Shown: positions 10,991 to 23,944, counted from the stretch's first letter. The stretch is 64,000 bases of DNA from Dactylis glomerata (GCA_007115705.1 QXEO01002115.1:753018-817017), one strand, 5' to 3'. Program-made: numbers and translations. The notes: a model not told the origin generated them from the sequence alone.

Positions 10991-12619
10991 TGATTGCTAT
11001 GGTGGTGATGATGTAAATCACCATCTAGTTAGGAACCCCAAGAGGAAGGTATGATGAGCACAACAGCAAGGTTTTCCCTCAGTAAGAAACCAAGGTTATC
11101 AATCCAGTAGGAAAAAGCAAAACTCAAGAAGGTGATGCTTGCTAGCTTCGCGACAGCTCCGGACAATTTATAAGGCGCCTCGTCCAAGCTTTGCTTTGCG
11201 AGCGACAATGTGGAACCTGCACACAACACAATCAAATAATTTGTTCCCAACTTACGATGAGGTTGTCAATCTCACCGGTTTGCTAGAAACAAAGGGTATG
11301 AGCATATCGAGTGGAAAGTAATGGTAGTATGCGAGTAAAGTAAACAGGTGATAGCAATATAATGGAAATATGACCGGGATCCACAGTTCACTAGTGGTGT
11401 CTCTCCATAAGATAAAATAACACATGCTGGGTAAACAAATTACAGTTGGGCAATTGATAGAATAAAGATAACGTGCATATGTCGAGAGGATCACTATGAG
11501 ATTTACTCTGGGCATTACAACAAGATACATAGACTGCCATCCAACTGCATCTATGACTAATAATCCACTTGTGGCGAATCAATCCGAGAACTCCACAAGT
11601 ATTAAGTTGCGAACAACAGATAACTACATTAAGCAAAGTGTGTAATGTAAACAAAGCATATGCCCTTGAGCATATGAATGTTGTTTTCTCCCTAGTGGCA
11701 ACAGCACATCTACAACCTTAGAGATTTCTGTCACTCCCCCAAATTAAATAGAGGCATAAACCCAACTATCGAGCATAAATACCCCTCTTGGAGTCACTAG
11801 TATCTACTTGGCCAAGATAGCTACTAACAACGGAGAGCATGCAAGATCATAAACAACATAGAGATAACATAAGATAATATTCAGCACATAAACTCAATCA
11901 TAACACCAATATTCATCAGATCCCAACAAACACAACATGTAGAATTACATAACGGTGATCTCGATCATGTAAGGCAGCTCACGAGATCTAAACATGAAGC
12001 ATATGGTGGAGAAGACAACCATCTAGCTACTGCTATGGACCCATAGTCCAAGGTAGACTACTCACTCATCGTGCCGGAGGCAAGCATGGCGATGAAGAAG
12101 ACCTCCGGTGGCGATTCCCCTCTCCGATAGGGTGCCGGGAAGAGCTTCTAGACCCTCCCGATCTCGGGTCAATGACGGCGGTGGATCGCGATGTGTTTTT
12201 GGAAAAGTGATCGGGTCTTTAGGTTTTTCTCGTCGGGGGGTCTTTATAGGCGAAGGGGCATCGTCAGAAGTGGACCGAGGTGCTCACACACATAGGGGGC
12301 GCGGCCTAGCCTTGGGCTGTGCCGCCCTGTTGTGTGGGCCCCTCGTGGCCCCACTCTGTCTCCTCTTTGGTTCTCTGGAAGCTTCGGTGAATTTCTGGAT
12401 GTTTGGCTTTTGTTTCGTCCAATTCCGAGAATATTTCCTATATAACTTTTCTGAAACACAAAAACAGCAGAGAATAGGGAACTGGCACTGTGGCATCTCG
12501 TTAATAGGTTAGTTCCAGAAAATGCATAAAAATGCCACGAAGTGTAACGAAACACTAAGCAAATGGTGTAAAAACAAGCATGGAGCATCAAAAATTATAG
12601 ATACATTAGAGACGTATCA
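10991..12619 (-). mobile_element. Solo LTR of the gypsy-type family (Sabrina/Fatima-like), TSD GTCGC
   Basis: The 1629-bp LTR reads TGATACGTCTC-like at its minus-strand start (12619) and ends at 10991. It matches both LTRs of the full element at 14617-21632 throughout. The five bases before (10986-10990) and after (12620-12624) are both GTCGC, so a single LTR lies between perfect target duplications. That is the signature of a solo LTR produced by LTR-LTR recombination. A TATA-like CCTATAAAGACC lies on the minus strand near 12240-12252. The family name is tentative. Confidence 0.88.
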
Positions 12620-12643
12620 GTCGCTAGGTTGCTGCTTCTACTT

Positions 12644-12777
12644 TCTGAATTCACTGGGAGCTGCATGACGGCGGCCATCTAGGATGCTCCGCTTCAGCAC
12701 GGACCTCCTGGGAACAACTCTCCAATTCATGCCTCCCTGAATCTGAATTCACTGGGAGCTGCATGACGGCGGCCATC
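12644..12777. repeat. 36-bp direct repeat, two copies
   Basis: TCTGAATTCACTGGGAGCTG and the following bases to GGCCATC occur at 12644-12679 and again at 12742-12777, 98 bases apart. Related fragments (GCCTCCC.GAATCTGAA) recur at about 12732 and 12868. This suggests local duplication within unrecognised DNA; a minus-strand open frame over it (12651-13043) has no recognisable domain. Confidence 0.6.
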
Positions 12778-14616
12778 GTGATGAGGAGGCACAATGAAGT
12801 TGGTATCGATACACTGGATACTTGAGGTTGACCGGCTAAGAGCCGAGAACTATGATCTGAAGATGCCTCCCCGAATCTGAACCCACGTGGCAGACGATGA
12901 TTCAGACTAGCGTCACAGCAGCCGTCCTGATGAGGAGTCGCGCTGAAGTTGGCACCGATGAACTGGGTGCTTGCGGTTGACTGTAGTTGAGAGACAAGAA
13001 CCATTATCTGAATGTTCCCATAGAAGTTCTTAATCTGCTCCATAGTATCATCTCCGTGGTAACATCTCCCCTACTCTCTTGCTATGTTTTTGCAATGCTC
13101 TTGCCACTATGTGATTTTCTTGGACTAGATTGAGGTCTGATTTTTATTATTGTACAAATAGATAGGATGCAATACATTTTATGTAAAAAGACTATGAATA
13201 GGAACTCTTATTGTCTACATCATAAGTAAAGGAAGAATTCAAATCTGAACTTCTAATGCTTTGGATACTATACATTGTAGGTAAACAAATATTTCGAATC
13301 TGAAATATTGATTCTTTTGATGATATATACATTGTAAGTAAACAATGAATCTGTATCTGAACTCATAATTTTTACATTGCAATTAACTAAATAATTTGAA
13401 TATGAACCCCTAATTCTTCGCTTTATCTTGTATTGAAAGTATTCAAAGATTTGAATGAATACTGATCATTTGGATGCTACATACATTCTAAGTAAACAAG
13501 AACTATGGCTCTAAACTCCTAATGCTATGCCAAACGAGTAGTTCGTTCAATTTGTTATTTTTGATTAAAATAAGGGCTTTTTTCCCAATATGTGACAATG
13601 TGATAGTTCTATACAGCTCAACTAAAATGCTACAAATGGTGCTTATGTCTTTGAGATCATACATTCCTTTTTAATCTCCGTAAATTTATTTTATCCTTTT
13701 TTTCCTAATTGAAGAAAGGTGAGTAGTGTCGGCTCAATAATTATTATGTTTCCCTAATAGTTTAGGATATAGGCACGACATCATCTACAAAAAAAATCCT
13801 CGCTGTGTCTACTTCTTGCTAATTATGTTAATTCTGTTACAACCATTCTGTCATGCTTCTCTTGGTTGATGCTCTTGCACCTATGTATAAGTTACCAAGA
13901 TATTTAGTTTAGTTGAACACTGGCTAAAGGCTGAAATTTACAAGACAAACATTTACCTTTCTATGTAAATAATAGTCTTGCTGCCATTTCTTCTGCACAC
14001 CTGAGAGTACAAAACTTAGATCTCTTTTGTTGTGTCATGCCCTCTTCGTTGTGCCTGGAGTTTCTTTCTTCCCTGGTGAACCTTTGGTAGATAATTAACT
14101 AAATCTCTAAGCTCGGTGATCACCCAGCATGGTGAGGCCACTCCGGCTTGCGCGTTTGAGCCATACGATTCTGCATGCGAGCCATCATTGTCGTCCGTTT
14201 GGGTAAATATAAGCAGTTACAGCTACACCTATTTTATCTCATTCCTCGCTGACATCTTGGCCCTGCTTGACGTTGGTCTGTGGTATGGTTATTGGGAAAA
14301 CAGTTCATGCGGTGAAAAAATTTACAATCTTCTATCCGTTCTCTCTTCCCTCTCCCTGTCTCTCCCCTCCCGCAACCACGCCTCTGGAGGCCCCATCCAT
14401 GCACCTTAGCAGTCTCCCCAGCCCCTACTGCTCACCGACGTAGCTCCTGCAACCTCTCCCTGTTCGATCCCCCTTCGACATGATGGTCGAAAGGCAGAGA
14501 GCGTATGTGACCACTGCCGCCAACGACGTCGCCTCTGGCCAAGCCTCCAGGCTGACCAACGGATAACACCTCGCCGTCCCCCACGTCTGCACCATAGCCT
14601 CCATGCACAGCGCCGC
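12778..14616. other. Stretch without a supported gene
   Basis: A/T-rich DNA to about 14100, then a short exon-like segment (about 14113-14202, ending CCGTTTGG before GTAAATATA) and a C-rich stretch to 14616. No domain is recognisable. The sequence resumes after the LTR element at 21633. Confidence 0.4.
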
Positions 14617-16351
14617 TGATGCGGCACGGTGTGTTGATGTAAATCACCATCCAGTTGGGAACCCCAAGAGGAAGGTATGATGAGCACAACAACAAGTTTT
14701 TTCCTCACTAAGAAACGAAGGTTTGTCAGTCTAGGAAAAAGCCAAACTCCAGAAGGTGATGCTTGCTAGCTTCGTGACACTCCAACAAGGGCGCCGTTTA
14801 TGAAACTTGTTAGCGCGTCTTCAATTAGCAGCAACGCGGAACCTGCACACAACACAACCAAGTACTTTGCTTCCAACTTACGATGAGGTTGTCAATCTCA
14901 CCGGTTTGCTGTAAACAAAGGAATGAGCGTATCGAGTGGAAAGCAATAGTAGTATGCGAGTAAAGTAAATAGTGCGAGTAAAGTAAACAGATGATAGCAA
15001 TGTAAAGGAAATAGGACCGGGGTCCACAGTTCACTAGTGGTGTCTCTCCATAAGGTAAATAACGACATGCTGGGTAAACAAATTACAGTTGGGCAATTGA
15101 TAGAATAAAGATAACGTGCATATGTCAAGAGGATCACTATGGGATTTACTCTAGGCATTACAACAAAATACATAGACCGCCATCCAACTGCATCTATGAC
15201 TAATAATCCATTCACGGGGAATTAATCCGAGGACCTCTCGAGTATTAAGTTGCGAACAACAGATAACTGCATTAAGCAAAGTGTGTAATGTAAACAAAGC
15301 ATATGCCCTTGGACATAAGAATGTTGTTTTCTCCCTAGTGGAAATAGCACATCTACAACCTTAGAGGTTTTTGTCACTCCGCCAGATTAAATAGAGGCAT
15401 GAACCCAACTATCGAGCATAAATACCCCCTCTTGGAGTCACTAGTATCTACTCAGCCAAGACAGCTACTAACAATGGAGAGCATGCAAGATCATAAACAA
15501 CAGATAATATAAGATAATAATCAGCACATCAACTCAATCATAACACCAATATTCATCGGATCCCAACAAACACAACATGTAAAATTACATAAAGGTAGTC
15601 TCGATCATGTAACATAGCTCACGAGATCTAAACATTTTTTTCGATAAGGGGACGGCCCCAGCCTCTGCATCAATCGATGCATACGGCCGTCTTTATTAAA
15701 AAATTATTTGTTCACAAGATCTAAACATGAAGCACATGGTGGAGAAGACAACCAACTAGCTACTGCTATGGACCCGTAGTCCAAGGTAGACTACTCACTC
15801 ATCGCGCCGGAGGCAAGCATGTCGATGAAGAAGACCTCTGGTGGCGATTCCCCTCTCCGGTAGGGTGCCGGGAAGAGCTTCTGCACCCTCCCGATCTCGG
15901 GTCGACGACAGCGGCGGATCGCGATGTGTTTCTGGAAAATTGATCGGGTATTTAGGTTTTTTCCGTCGGGGGGTCTTTATAGGCGAAGGGGCAGCGTCAG
16001 AAGTAGACCAGGGGGCCCTCACCATAGGGCAGCGCGGCTAGGCCCTGGGCCGCGCCCCTGATGGCGAGGCCGCCTCCTGGCTCCGTTCCGTCTCCTCTTT
16101 GGTGTTCTGGAAGCTTCGTTAAATATCTGGATGTTCGGCTTTTGTTTTGTCCAATTCCGAGAATATTTCCTGTGTAACTTTTCTGAAACATAAAAACAAC
16201 AAAAAACAGGGAACTGGCACTGTGGCATCTCGTTAATAGGTTAGTTCCAAAAAATGCATAAAAATGCCACGAAGTGTAACGAAACACTAAGCAAATGGTG
16301 TAAAAACAAGCATGGAGCATCAAAAATTATAGATAAGTTTGAGACGTATCA
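14617..16351 (-). repeat. 3' LTR of the non-autonomous gypsy element
   Basis: It begins on the minus strand at TGATACGTCTCAAAC (16351) and ends at 14617 (...GTGCCGCATCA). It contains a 77-bp LINE-tail insertion at 15636-15712, which explains why it is longer than its partner LTR. Confidence 0.85.
15636..15712 (-). mobile_element. 77-bp LINE 3'-tail insertion with 16-bp target duplication
   Basis: Relative to the other LTR copies there is an insert of 77 bases reading, on the minus strand, AATAAAGACGGCCGTATGC ... CCCTTATCGAAAAAAA, the typical 3' end and poly(A) of grass non-LTR elements. It is flanked by CACGAGATCTAAACAT (15620-15635) and CACAAGATCTAAACAT (15713-15728), a 16-bp target duplication with one mismatch. 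This is an extreme 5' truncation. Confidence 0.8.
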
Positions 16352-16372
16352 GCATCCCCAAGCTTAACTCCT
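16352..16372 (-). other. Polypurine tract of the gypsy element
   Basis: The minus-strand sequence AAGCTTGGGGATGC directly precedes the 3' LTR start at 16351, the expected position for plus-strand DNA priming. Internal sequence of the element continues to 20061. Confidence 0.6.
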
Positions 16373-19286
16373 GCTCATCCTCGAGTAGGTAAGTGATAAC
16401 AAAAGAAATAATTTTTGAGGTTACATGCACCTACACAATCTTGACCATATATGTAAGTGTTGTGCGCTGGGATCAAAAGAACTTAAAACATGGGCATGAA
16501 AGATATAATCTTGATAGAAGAAACTTAGCAACCATGTTAAAACATGAAAAAGAACACAAACAAAATGTCATGAAAATGAAACAATAAAAGTCAAATGTGT
16601 GTTCAAATCATATGAAAAACATACAAATGGTTTTCAGCTTGTCCTTCATGGAATAGCAAAATATAAATGCACAGGACACCTTCAAGTTTAAGAGGGCGAC
16701 TAGATACAAGTAATTTAAGAACAAGTGAAACCAACATCATGAATCAATCAATGAAAACTTTGGGACAATGCACATTATACTAAGAATGAAAACTATGCTC
16801 TCTTAGACGGTGCATAAAGGTAGAAGGTGGTGACTCAACATAAAAGTAAAAGAAAGGCCCTTCACGAAGGGAAGCAGTGATTGCAAGTTTTATAAACCTT
16901 CAAAAATTATGGTACTTACTAGCTTTGAGCTCTCATTTCCCCCATCATAGGCATCTTGAATGGTTAGAGTTAATGCGAGTACAATTATGAAGCATATGCC
17001 TGACAAATTATAAGTTGAAAACCTCGTGTCCCATGAAGTACGAATACCCAAATCTCATGCTACTCGACTTAGAGTCCCAAGTAAGCTCTTGTCATTGTAA
17101 ATATATGTGTATCATCGAGAACTGCCAACGGGGTACCTCCTGTCCGATGATATGGTACAAGCCCACATTAAAATGACAAGACAAACAGACAATGAACACC
17201 TCAACATCTCTTTTATTTACCATTGGTATAGCTTTTTATTGTGAGATGCGTTGTCGAATGTCCACTATGGGCATGGTGTAAATTTCCACCATGAATTATG
17301 CATGGCTTAGATTAGCGGCCCAGGCATTTCTCTAACACATATAAGAACTCCATGACCCCGCAAGATTTCCAACTTGTTTCACATTGTGAGTATCCATAAA
17401 TAAAAGATCACGATATCAACTCAAATGAAAGATAGCGCAATGTTGAAAGCTTGCCCCATGACGGCATGGTTTGGCTAATTTCCAACTTACAACTTGCAAG
17501 CATAACAACTCAACATAAGAGAGACACAATGTCAAAATTTTAAAATAAGAAAAGTAAAGTGTGCCATCAGGTTCATGAGAGCTTTACTGGCCAATTTTCG
17601 CGTAACACCAAAAAGAGTTTAATTTGAAGGATAGATAAAAGCAAGTCAAATGTACTTTGGAATAGCAAATTGCTAATAGGTATGTATGGTGGACACATTG
17701 GAACAACTTGGTTTTTAGGAGTTGGATGCACGAGTAGAGCTCATACTCAGTACAAAATGAGGGCTAGCAAAAGACTGGGAGCGACCAACTAAGAGAGCAA
17801 TAACGGCCATAATCATGCAAAGCGATAAAGTGATATTAAAAGAAGCATAAGATGGCATCAAAAGTCAAAAATTAAATGATCATAGAGGCTTATGGCGACT
17901 TTATATGAGTCTAACATGTGTGAGCATGCGCCAAGTCAACCCAAATAAAGCATCAAGGGGAAAACCAAAATAATGCTTCCAAATAATTAAAACAACGCAT
18001 GATTTTTTCAAATGCTCATTAAGCAATATCATTCATTTGAGACAAGTCATGCTACAGCAAAACCACTAAGCATACTATCAAAATGACATCAAGCATGATA
18101 TGCAAAAGCTTAGGCCGCAATCTACACAAGCTCCTTTTTGTACCACTTTTTTTTTGCATAAAGCTTTTTCTCTTTTCCAACACCATTCGAACCTTTTTGA
18201 AACAACTCTTTTGATGAAAACCAACATAGACCAGAGGTCATAATACACCTTGATGCAAATATATAACAAGATTGGAACACAAATCAAGGCGAAAAATGAA
18301 AACTAAATGCAGTAGCAGAAAAAGAGAACACTCGTTGAACGATAAGAGTGTAAAACGGAGTGTTCTTGGCAAATGAAAAGAAAGGCAACTTCTCCAAAAG
18401 GAATTTGTTGGGGTCCAACCATTTATTGCAGAAAACAAAACAAAACAAAACTGAAAACTACAACAACTGACGCTCCAAGAAAAACGCATAGTGCATGAAG
18501 CAATAAAAATATAGTGTTTTGAAAGGTGACCTGACTTTTATTGATGAAGAAGGGGTGCCTCTGGGGCATCCCGAAGCTTTGACGCTTGTACCTCTTGGAT
18601 ATTTCTTGGGGTGTGTGGGCATCCCCAAGCTTGAGCTTTTGTCTATTCTTCAACTCATCTCATCATTCTCTAATCCCTACAATTGAAAACTTCCTTCATA
18701 CAAAACTCAACACAATTCTATTAGCAACATTAGTGTAAGCATAACAATGAATCAACCCCTTTTAGCTTCAGGTTTCAACTCAAAACAACCACATATAAAG
18801 CATATACTACTGTAACAACTTCCCCAAAAGTTCTGTGATCAAAAGAACTCAAAAAGAAAGCGATCGAGCGGCAAACACAAATATTGGCAGAAATCTGTCA
18901 AAACAGAACAGCTGACAAAGGTCGAATTTTTAGAGGATTTTCTGTTGCTCAAATCAAAAAGTGTCAAACTAATGAAAGTTTGGATATAACCTGGGGCATA
19001 TGCACAAGAAATCGCAGGTCCAAACGATAAACTGAGAATTTTCACGAATTTTTACGGTGCAGCACCGAAATCTGTTTCAGGACAGCAACATCCCCAAATC
19101 TTACCTCACTCAAATTAGAGGCTTCTCTTGGCACAAAAACGAAATAAAAATGATAAGGAGAGGTTATTACAGTAGTAGTAACTTCCAAGACTCAAATAAA
19201 AGAAAAATAACTGAAAGTAAAACATTGGGTTATCTCCCAAGAGTGCGTTTCTTTAACGCCTTTCAGCTAGGCGCAGAAAGTGCGAA

Positions 19287-19880
19287 TCAAGTAATATCAA
19301 GAGAGGCATCAAGATCAATTGTAGGAGTCTTTTTAACAATGAATTGAATTGTGTCCAAATGAGTTTTTGAAGATCCTTTATGATCACTCTTTGGTACACT
19401 ACTTTCATCAAAAAGGTTTTCAGGACAAATCCAATTGAAATTCTTTTCTAAAGCATCATGAATTCCTACGAGTTTACAAGGTATTGGCACTCTAAAATCT
19501 TCATTGGGTGTACCAACAACCTCTACAGGCAAGCCAAGCTTATTAAAATGCTTAAAAACTTTTCTAGCTTCAATGGCAACATCTCTAAATTCTCTACGCA
19601 AAGTTTCCAAGATAAAAGCTTTCTTTTCAGGATCTTCAATATCATGAAGCTTAAGAAATATGTGTTGCATAAAAGGATTAAGGCTAGCAAACCTAGCTTC
19701 CAACATGTGAACTAAATAAGCAGAAGCAAATTCATAACTAGGAGCAAGCTCAGCCAAAGACTTTTCCTCAACATCTTTATGCATACTTATATGATTAAAG
19801 AACTCCTCAATATTACTTTTCCCAATAATAAAACCACTACCTACTGAGAGATCCTCTAAAACGTACTTAGGGAATAACAT
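19287..19880 (-). CDS. Uncharacterised 197-aa frame of a non-autonomous gypsy element
   Basis: This frame starts at ATG 19880, about 150 bases after the primer-binding site, where a gag-type frame would start. It reads MLFPKYVLEDLSVGSG..., is rich in charged residues, has a helical-looking central part (LAELAPSYEFASAYLVHMLE) and ends ...PTIDLDASLDIT. I see no zinc knuckle, protease or polymerase motif. By position it may be a diverged or truncated gag-like protein, or a family-specific accessory frame. It is the only substantial open frame between the two LTRs and has no internal stop. Confidence 0.5.
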   Translation of the reverse strand: MLFPKYVLEDLSVGSGFIIGKSNIEEFFNHISMHKDVEEKSLAELAPSYEFASAYLVHMLEARFASLNPFMQHIFLKLHDIEDPEKKAFILETLRREFRDVAIEARKVFKHFNKLGLPVEVVGTPNEDFRVPIPCKLVGIHDALEKNFNWICPENLFDESSVPKSDHKGSSKTHLDTIQFIVKKTPTIDLDASLDIT

Positions 19881-20033
19881 AATGAACTAGAAGTAATAAA
19901 GTAACAATTGTAAAGGAAACTAATATTTTTTGTGTTTTTGATAAAATGAAACAAGTAAAAGTAAAGTAAAGAAAAACTTAAAACAAAGTAAAGGATGTGC
20001 ATGCGAAACTCTCCTTGCAGAAGTCTTCTTTTT

Positions 20034-20050
20034 CCCCAGCAACGGCGCCA
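20034..20050 (-). other. Primer-binding site (tRNA-Asp type)
   Basis: Minus strand TGGCGCCGTTGCTGGGG lies 11 bases inside the 5' LTR (boundary 20062). TGGCGCCGTTGCCGGGG-type sites are characteristic of plant Athila/Tat gypsy elements. Confidence 0.75.
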
Positions 20051-20061
20051 GAAAAGAGTCT

Positions 20062-21632
20062 TGATGCGGCATGATGTGTTGATGCAAATCACCATCCAGT
20101 TGGGAACCCCAAGAGGAAGGTATGATGAGCACAACAACAAGTTTTTCCCTCAGTAAGAAACGAAGGTTTGTCAGTCCAGGAAAAAGCCAAACTCCAGAAG
20201 GTGATGCTTGCTAGCTTCGTGACATTCCAACAAGGGCGCCGTTTACGACACTTGTTAGCGCGTCTTCAATTAGCAGCAACGTGGAACCTGCACACAACAC
20301 AACCAAGTACTTTGCTCCCAACTTACGATGAGGTTGTCAATCTCACCGGTTTGCTGTAAACAAAGGAATGAGCGTATCGAGTGGAAAGCAATAGTAGTAT
20401 GCGAGTAAAGTAAACAGTGCGACTAAAGTAAACAGGTGATAGTAATGTAAAAGAATAAAGATAACATGCATATGTCGAGAGGATCACTATGAGATTTACT
20501 CTGGGCATTACAACAAAATACATAGACCGCCATCCAACTGCATCTATGACTAATAATCCACTCGCGGGGAATCAATCCGAGGACCCCTTGAGTATTAAGT
20601 TGCAAACAACAGATAACTGCATTAAGCAAAGTGTGTAATATAAACAAAGTATATGCCCTTGGACATAAGAATGTTGTTTTCTCCCTAGTGGCAACAACAC
20701 ATCTACAACCTTAGAGGTTCGGTCACTCCCCCAGATTAAATAGAGGCATGAACCCAACTATCGAGCATAAATACCCCCTCTTGGAGTCACTAGTATCTAC
20801 TCGGCCAAGATAGTTACTAAAAACAGAGAGCATGCAAGATCATAAACAACGTAGAGATAACATAAGATAATATTCAGCACATTAACTCAATTATAACACC
20901 AATAATCATCGCATCCCAACAAACACAACATGTAGAATTACATAAAGGTAGTCTCGATCATTTAAAGCAGCTCATGAGATCTAAACATGAAGCACATGGT
21001 GGAGAAGACAACCAACTAGCTACTGCTACAGATCTGTAGTCCAAGGTAGACTACTCACTCATCGCGCCGGAGGCAAGTATGGCAATGAAGAAGACCTCCG
21101 GTGGTGATTCTCCTCTCCGACAGGGTGTCGGGAAGAGCTTCTGGACCCTCCCGATCTCGGGTCGACGGCGGCGGCAGATCGCGATGTGTTTCTGGAAAAC
21201 TGATCGGGTCTTCAGGTTTTTCCCCTCGGGAGGTCTTTATAGGCAAAGGGGCAGCGTCAGAAGTGGACCAGGGGGCCCTCACCATAGGGCGGCGCGGCCA
21301 GGCCCTGGGCCGCGCCCCCTGGTGGTGAGGCTGCCTCCTGGCTCTGTTCCGTCTCCTCTTTGGTGTTCTGGAAGCTTCGTTAAATATATGTATGTCCGGC
21401 TTTTGTTTTGGATGTCCGGCTTTTGTTTCATCCAATTCCGAGAATATTTCTTGTGTAACTTTTCTGAAACACAAAAACAACAGAAAACAGGGAACTGGCA
21501 CTGTGGCATCTCGTTAATAGGTTAGTTCCGGAAAATGCATAAAAACGCCACGAAGTATAACGAAACATTATGCAAATGGTGTAAAAACAAGCATGGAGCA
21601 TCAAAAATTATAGATACGTTTGAGACGTATCA
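20062..21632 (-). repeat. 5' LTR of the non-autonomous gypsy element
   Basis: It matches 14617-16351 along its length. It lacks about 110 bases (junction near 20450) and carries a roughly 21-bp tandem duplication of an ATGTCCGGCTTTTGTTT unit at about 21391-21429, so the two LTRs have diverged by indels as well as substitutions. Confidence 0.85.
21235..21243 (-). promoter_or_regulatory. Putative LTR TATA box
   Basis: Minus-strand CCTATAAAG lies in the middle of the 5' LTR, downstream of the U3-like part. The same box is kept in the other copies of this LTR (for example near 12245 and 15975). Confidence 0.5.
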
Positions 21633-21957
21633 GCCGCCTACGGCCTCGTCGAACGGCGCAAAAGACTGTTCTGAGCAGGCATCATCTTTTTTAGGGCTAA
21701 ACAGATACACTAGCCAGCGCGCTAAGGCAATGAGAAAGATGGGAAAGAGGAGACTGAAGAGAACCACATCCTTTGATGAAATTTATAGGCTGCAAAGGAA
21801 AGCTCTGCAAGTAGACAGCAGGAAAAAAGTCAAGAAAACATGCACGCAAGGCACGCGCCGTGCACTCTTCCATCAGACCTCACATGCCACCTGCAATGTA
21901 TGCATGTCTGCACACCGCACTAGGCGCGTCGACCACCCCTCTCACTGGCCAGCTTAA
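21633..21957 (+). other. Coding-like segment interrupted by the LTR element
   Basis: Immediately after the target duplication an open frame reads ASSNGAKDCSEQASSFLG, then GLNRYTSQRAKAMRKMGKRR and KRTTSFDEIYRLQRKALQ. It is Lys/Arg-rich and looks more like protein than chance. It continues the DNA left of 14617, where no good upstream frame is visible. I do not recognise it; it may be a relic gene disrupted by the retrotransposon. Confidence 0.3.
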
Positions 21958-23944
21958 TTGCACAATAAACTCATACTAATGCACGGAAAGGAATGATGAG
22001 ACGGATAATAGCAGAGTTAGCAAGACACATAAGCAGACATGGTGCAAAAATAGGCAGCAAACGGACGCGGCGAAGCACGCCGACCCATATAGTATCCTAG
22101 AAGTCCAAATGTGTTGAAATCCGTGCAGTCTTGCTTGCATATTATTGAAAACACCATGATTTAAGTTAACCCCTCCTCTTTTACATAACATATCTCAGTT
22201 ACTACAGAAATTTCGATCATGTCTCTAACAAAAAGGATGAAAACCTCCATAGTGAAGTTAGGATAGACTTAGTACCATATTAGGCACAATTAGAACAAAA
22301 TTCTGATCCACCACGGATGCAGTTAGTACATAATTATTACATGTTTTTTTTGATCTATTTCCCACGAAACTAAGAATGGACTGAAGTATTTTACTAAACC
22401 AACTAACAAAAAAAAATTGTTGGTGATACGGGCCTGAGTCAAAACAAACTACTTCCATTCGATGACGCCTCTTTTCCATAGAGCTTCCTCTTGTTCCCCG
22501 TTTCCATTGTTCTACAACACACATCTAGATTTATACCAACAATTTTACTTACTTATGAATTATTCCATCAATATGGAATCATAATGTATTTTTTATTTTA
22601 TACTTGGCTACACAATGGTGCCTTTAAATTTTAGGACAGAATATTCAATAAATACAATTATATTTTCTATCTTTAAATAAATTTGGGGTAAACTATAACT
22701 TTATTTTGCATCAGAATCTATGCTCAATTTTGCTCTCATATTTTTTAATAGGAATTGCTAAGAATATCTTCAGTTTGATTAATTATTTTGTATACCTAAG
22801 AAAACATAATTAAAAAGATCACATTCTTTGGAAAATCGATAAATAATCGAGAGGGTATTGTGTATGACAATATGGAAGTATGAGTGTATTATTAATTTTT
22901 TATCAACTATTCTTGTATTGTTAAATATCATGGTAGACGGCTCCACGGGGTATATAGGTAACAAAATATCATCACCGATGGTAGTATATGATTGCATATC
23001 TTTGCTGGAAATATAAAAAGCATAAACTTATGAGATGTCTATAAATGTCCCCAGATAAATAGCATTGCATTTCTCGGTTCCTTGAGAGACACATGCTAAC
23101 TTATTATCACCATTAGGGTTCAATGGTTTTTGTTGGTAACGCATGAGTCAGTTCGTCCTTGCATTGTACTAACATTAACTTGTTGGGACCATATAGCTGG
23201 TTAATTCATTTGCCTAAAAGTAAAGAATCGATGTTGATCCCAAGATTATTTCTCTTTATTGTGTGGTTTTCCCTTTCCCTCTCTCACGCGAATGAGAAGG
23301 CGAAAGGAACCGCTCCCTCTCCACTCACTCCTCGCCCGCGAGGGTGCGGGTCCTCATTCCCTCCGCCTACCGCTCTGGCGGAGGGAGGGGCGAGGACCCC
23401 AGATCTGCAGTCGAGCGGTGTATATAAGGTAGCCAGAGGTAGGGTTTATGTTCCCAGCAGAGGGGTCAGGGTGCACTAGTATAAATTCGCTACTTAGAGA
23501 CTGTGCCTTGAGGCGATTTGTCACAAGTTCAAAAAAACCCGACTGTCCCCAAGTACTGTAGACGACCATGTACTCCACACCGACTCAAAGAGTTTTGCAG
23601 CCGGTGCGCCAAAACGACTGCCTCTAAAACGTTTGGATGTAAAGTCGGTCGTTATTGCCAACCGGCTCCCATTCTCCTCGCAGACGTTTCCCATTATCGT
23701 CCATCTCTAAGAACAGACCCACAAATGTTTCCTATTAATAACCGCTTCCAAGAGTCACAATGTCAAGGCGGTGTAGATTTGCAACCGATGCTGGGAAAAT
23801 CTGAAAATAGCAAAACCACCGCGCCGCTCAAGCTACGTTAACCAGAGTGTGCAGTTCTTCCTCTGGATTCTCTCCGGATTCTCTCTAGATTTCTCCAATC
23901 GCTAGTACATTCTTCCTCTTTGTGTTCTTTTGCATTTTGTTCCA
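21958..23944. other. Stretch without a supported gene
   Basis: A/T-rich DNA to about 23270, then a GC-rich patch with inverted CCTCGCCC/GGGCGAGG segments (about 23327-23400) and a TATA-like TGTATATAAGG at about 23418. No convincing open frame follows. Confidence 0.4.

Larger units (their letters stand above)
14617..21632 (-). mobile_element. Complete non-autonomous gypsy-type LTR retrotransposon, TSD GCCGC
   Basis: The two LTRs are 14617-16351 and 20062-21632, both in minus orientation. GCCGC is duplicated at 14612-14616 and 21633-21637. The primer-binding site next to the right LTR is TGGCGCCGTTGCTGGGG (minus strand), matching the tRNA-Asp-type site of this gypsy group. A purine-rich tract adjoins the left LTR. 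The 3.7 kb interior has one 197-codon frame and no protease, reverse transcriptase or integrase, so it must be mobilised in trans. The lineage (Athila-like; Sabrina/Fatima group) is inferred from LTR wording and primer site. Confidence 0.85.

Noticed and set aside
11029..21525. Many short frames in gypsy-type LTRs (for example 12108-12512, 21055-21525)
   Set aside because: The same frames recur with different breaks in each LTR copy and lie in non-coding LTR sequence.
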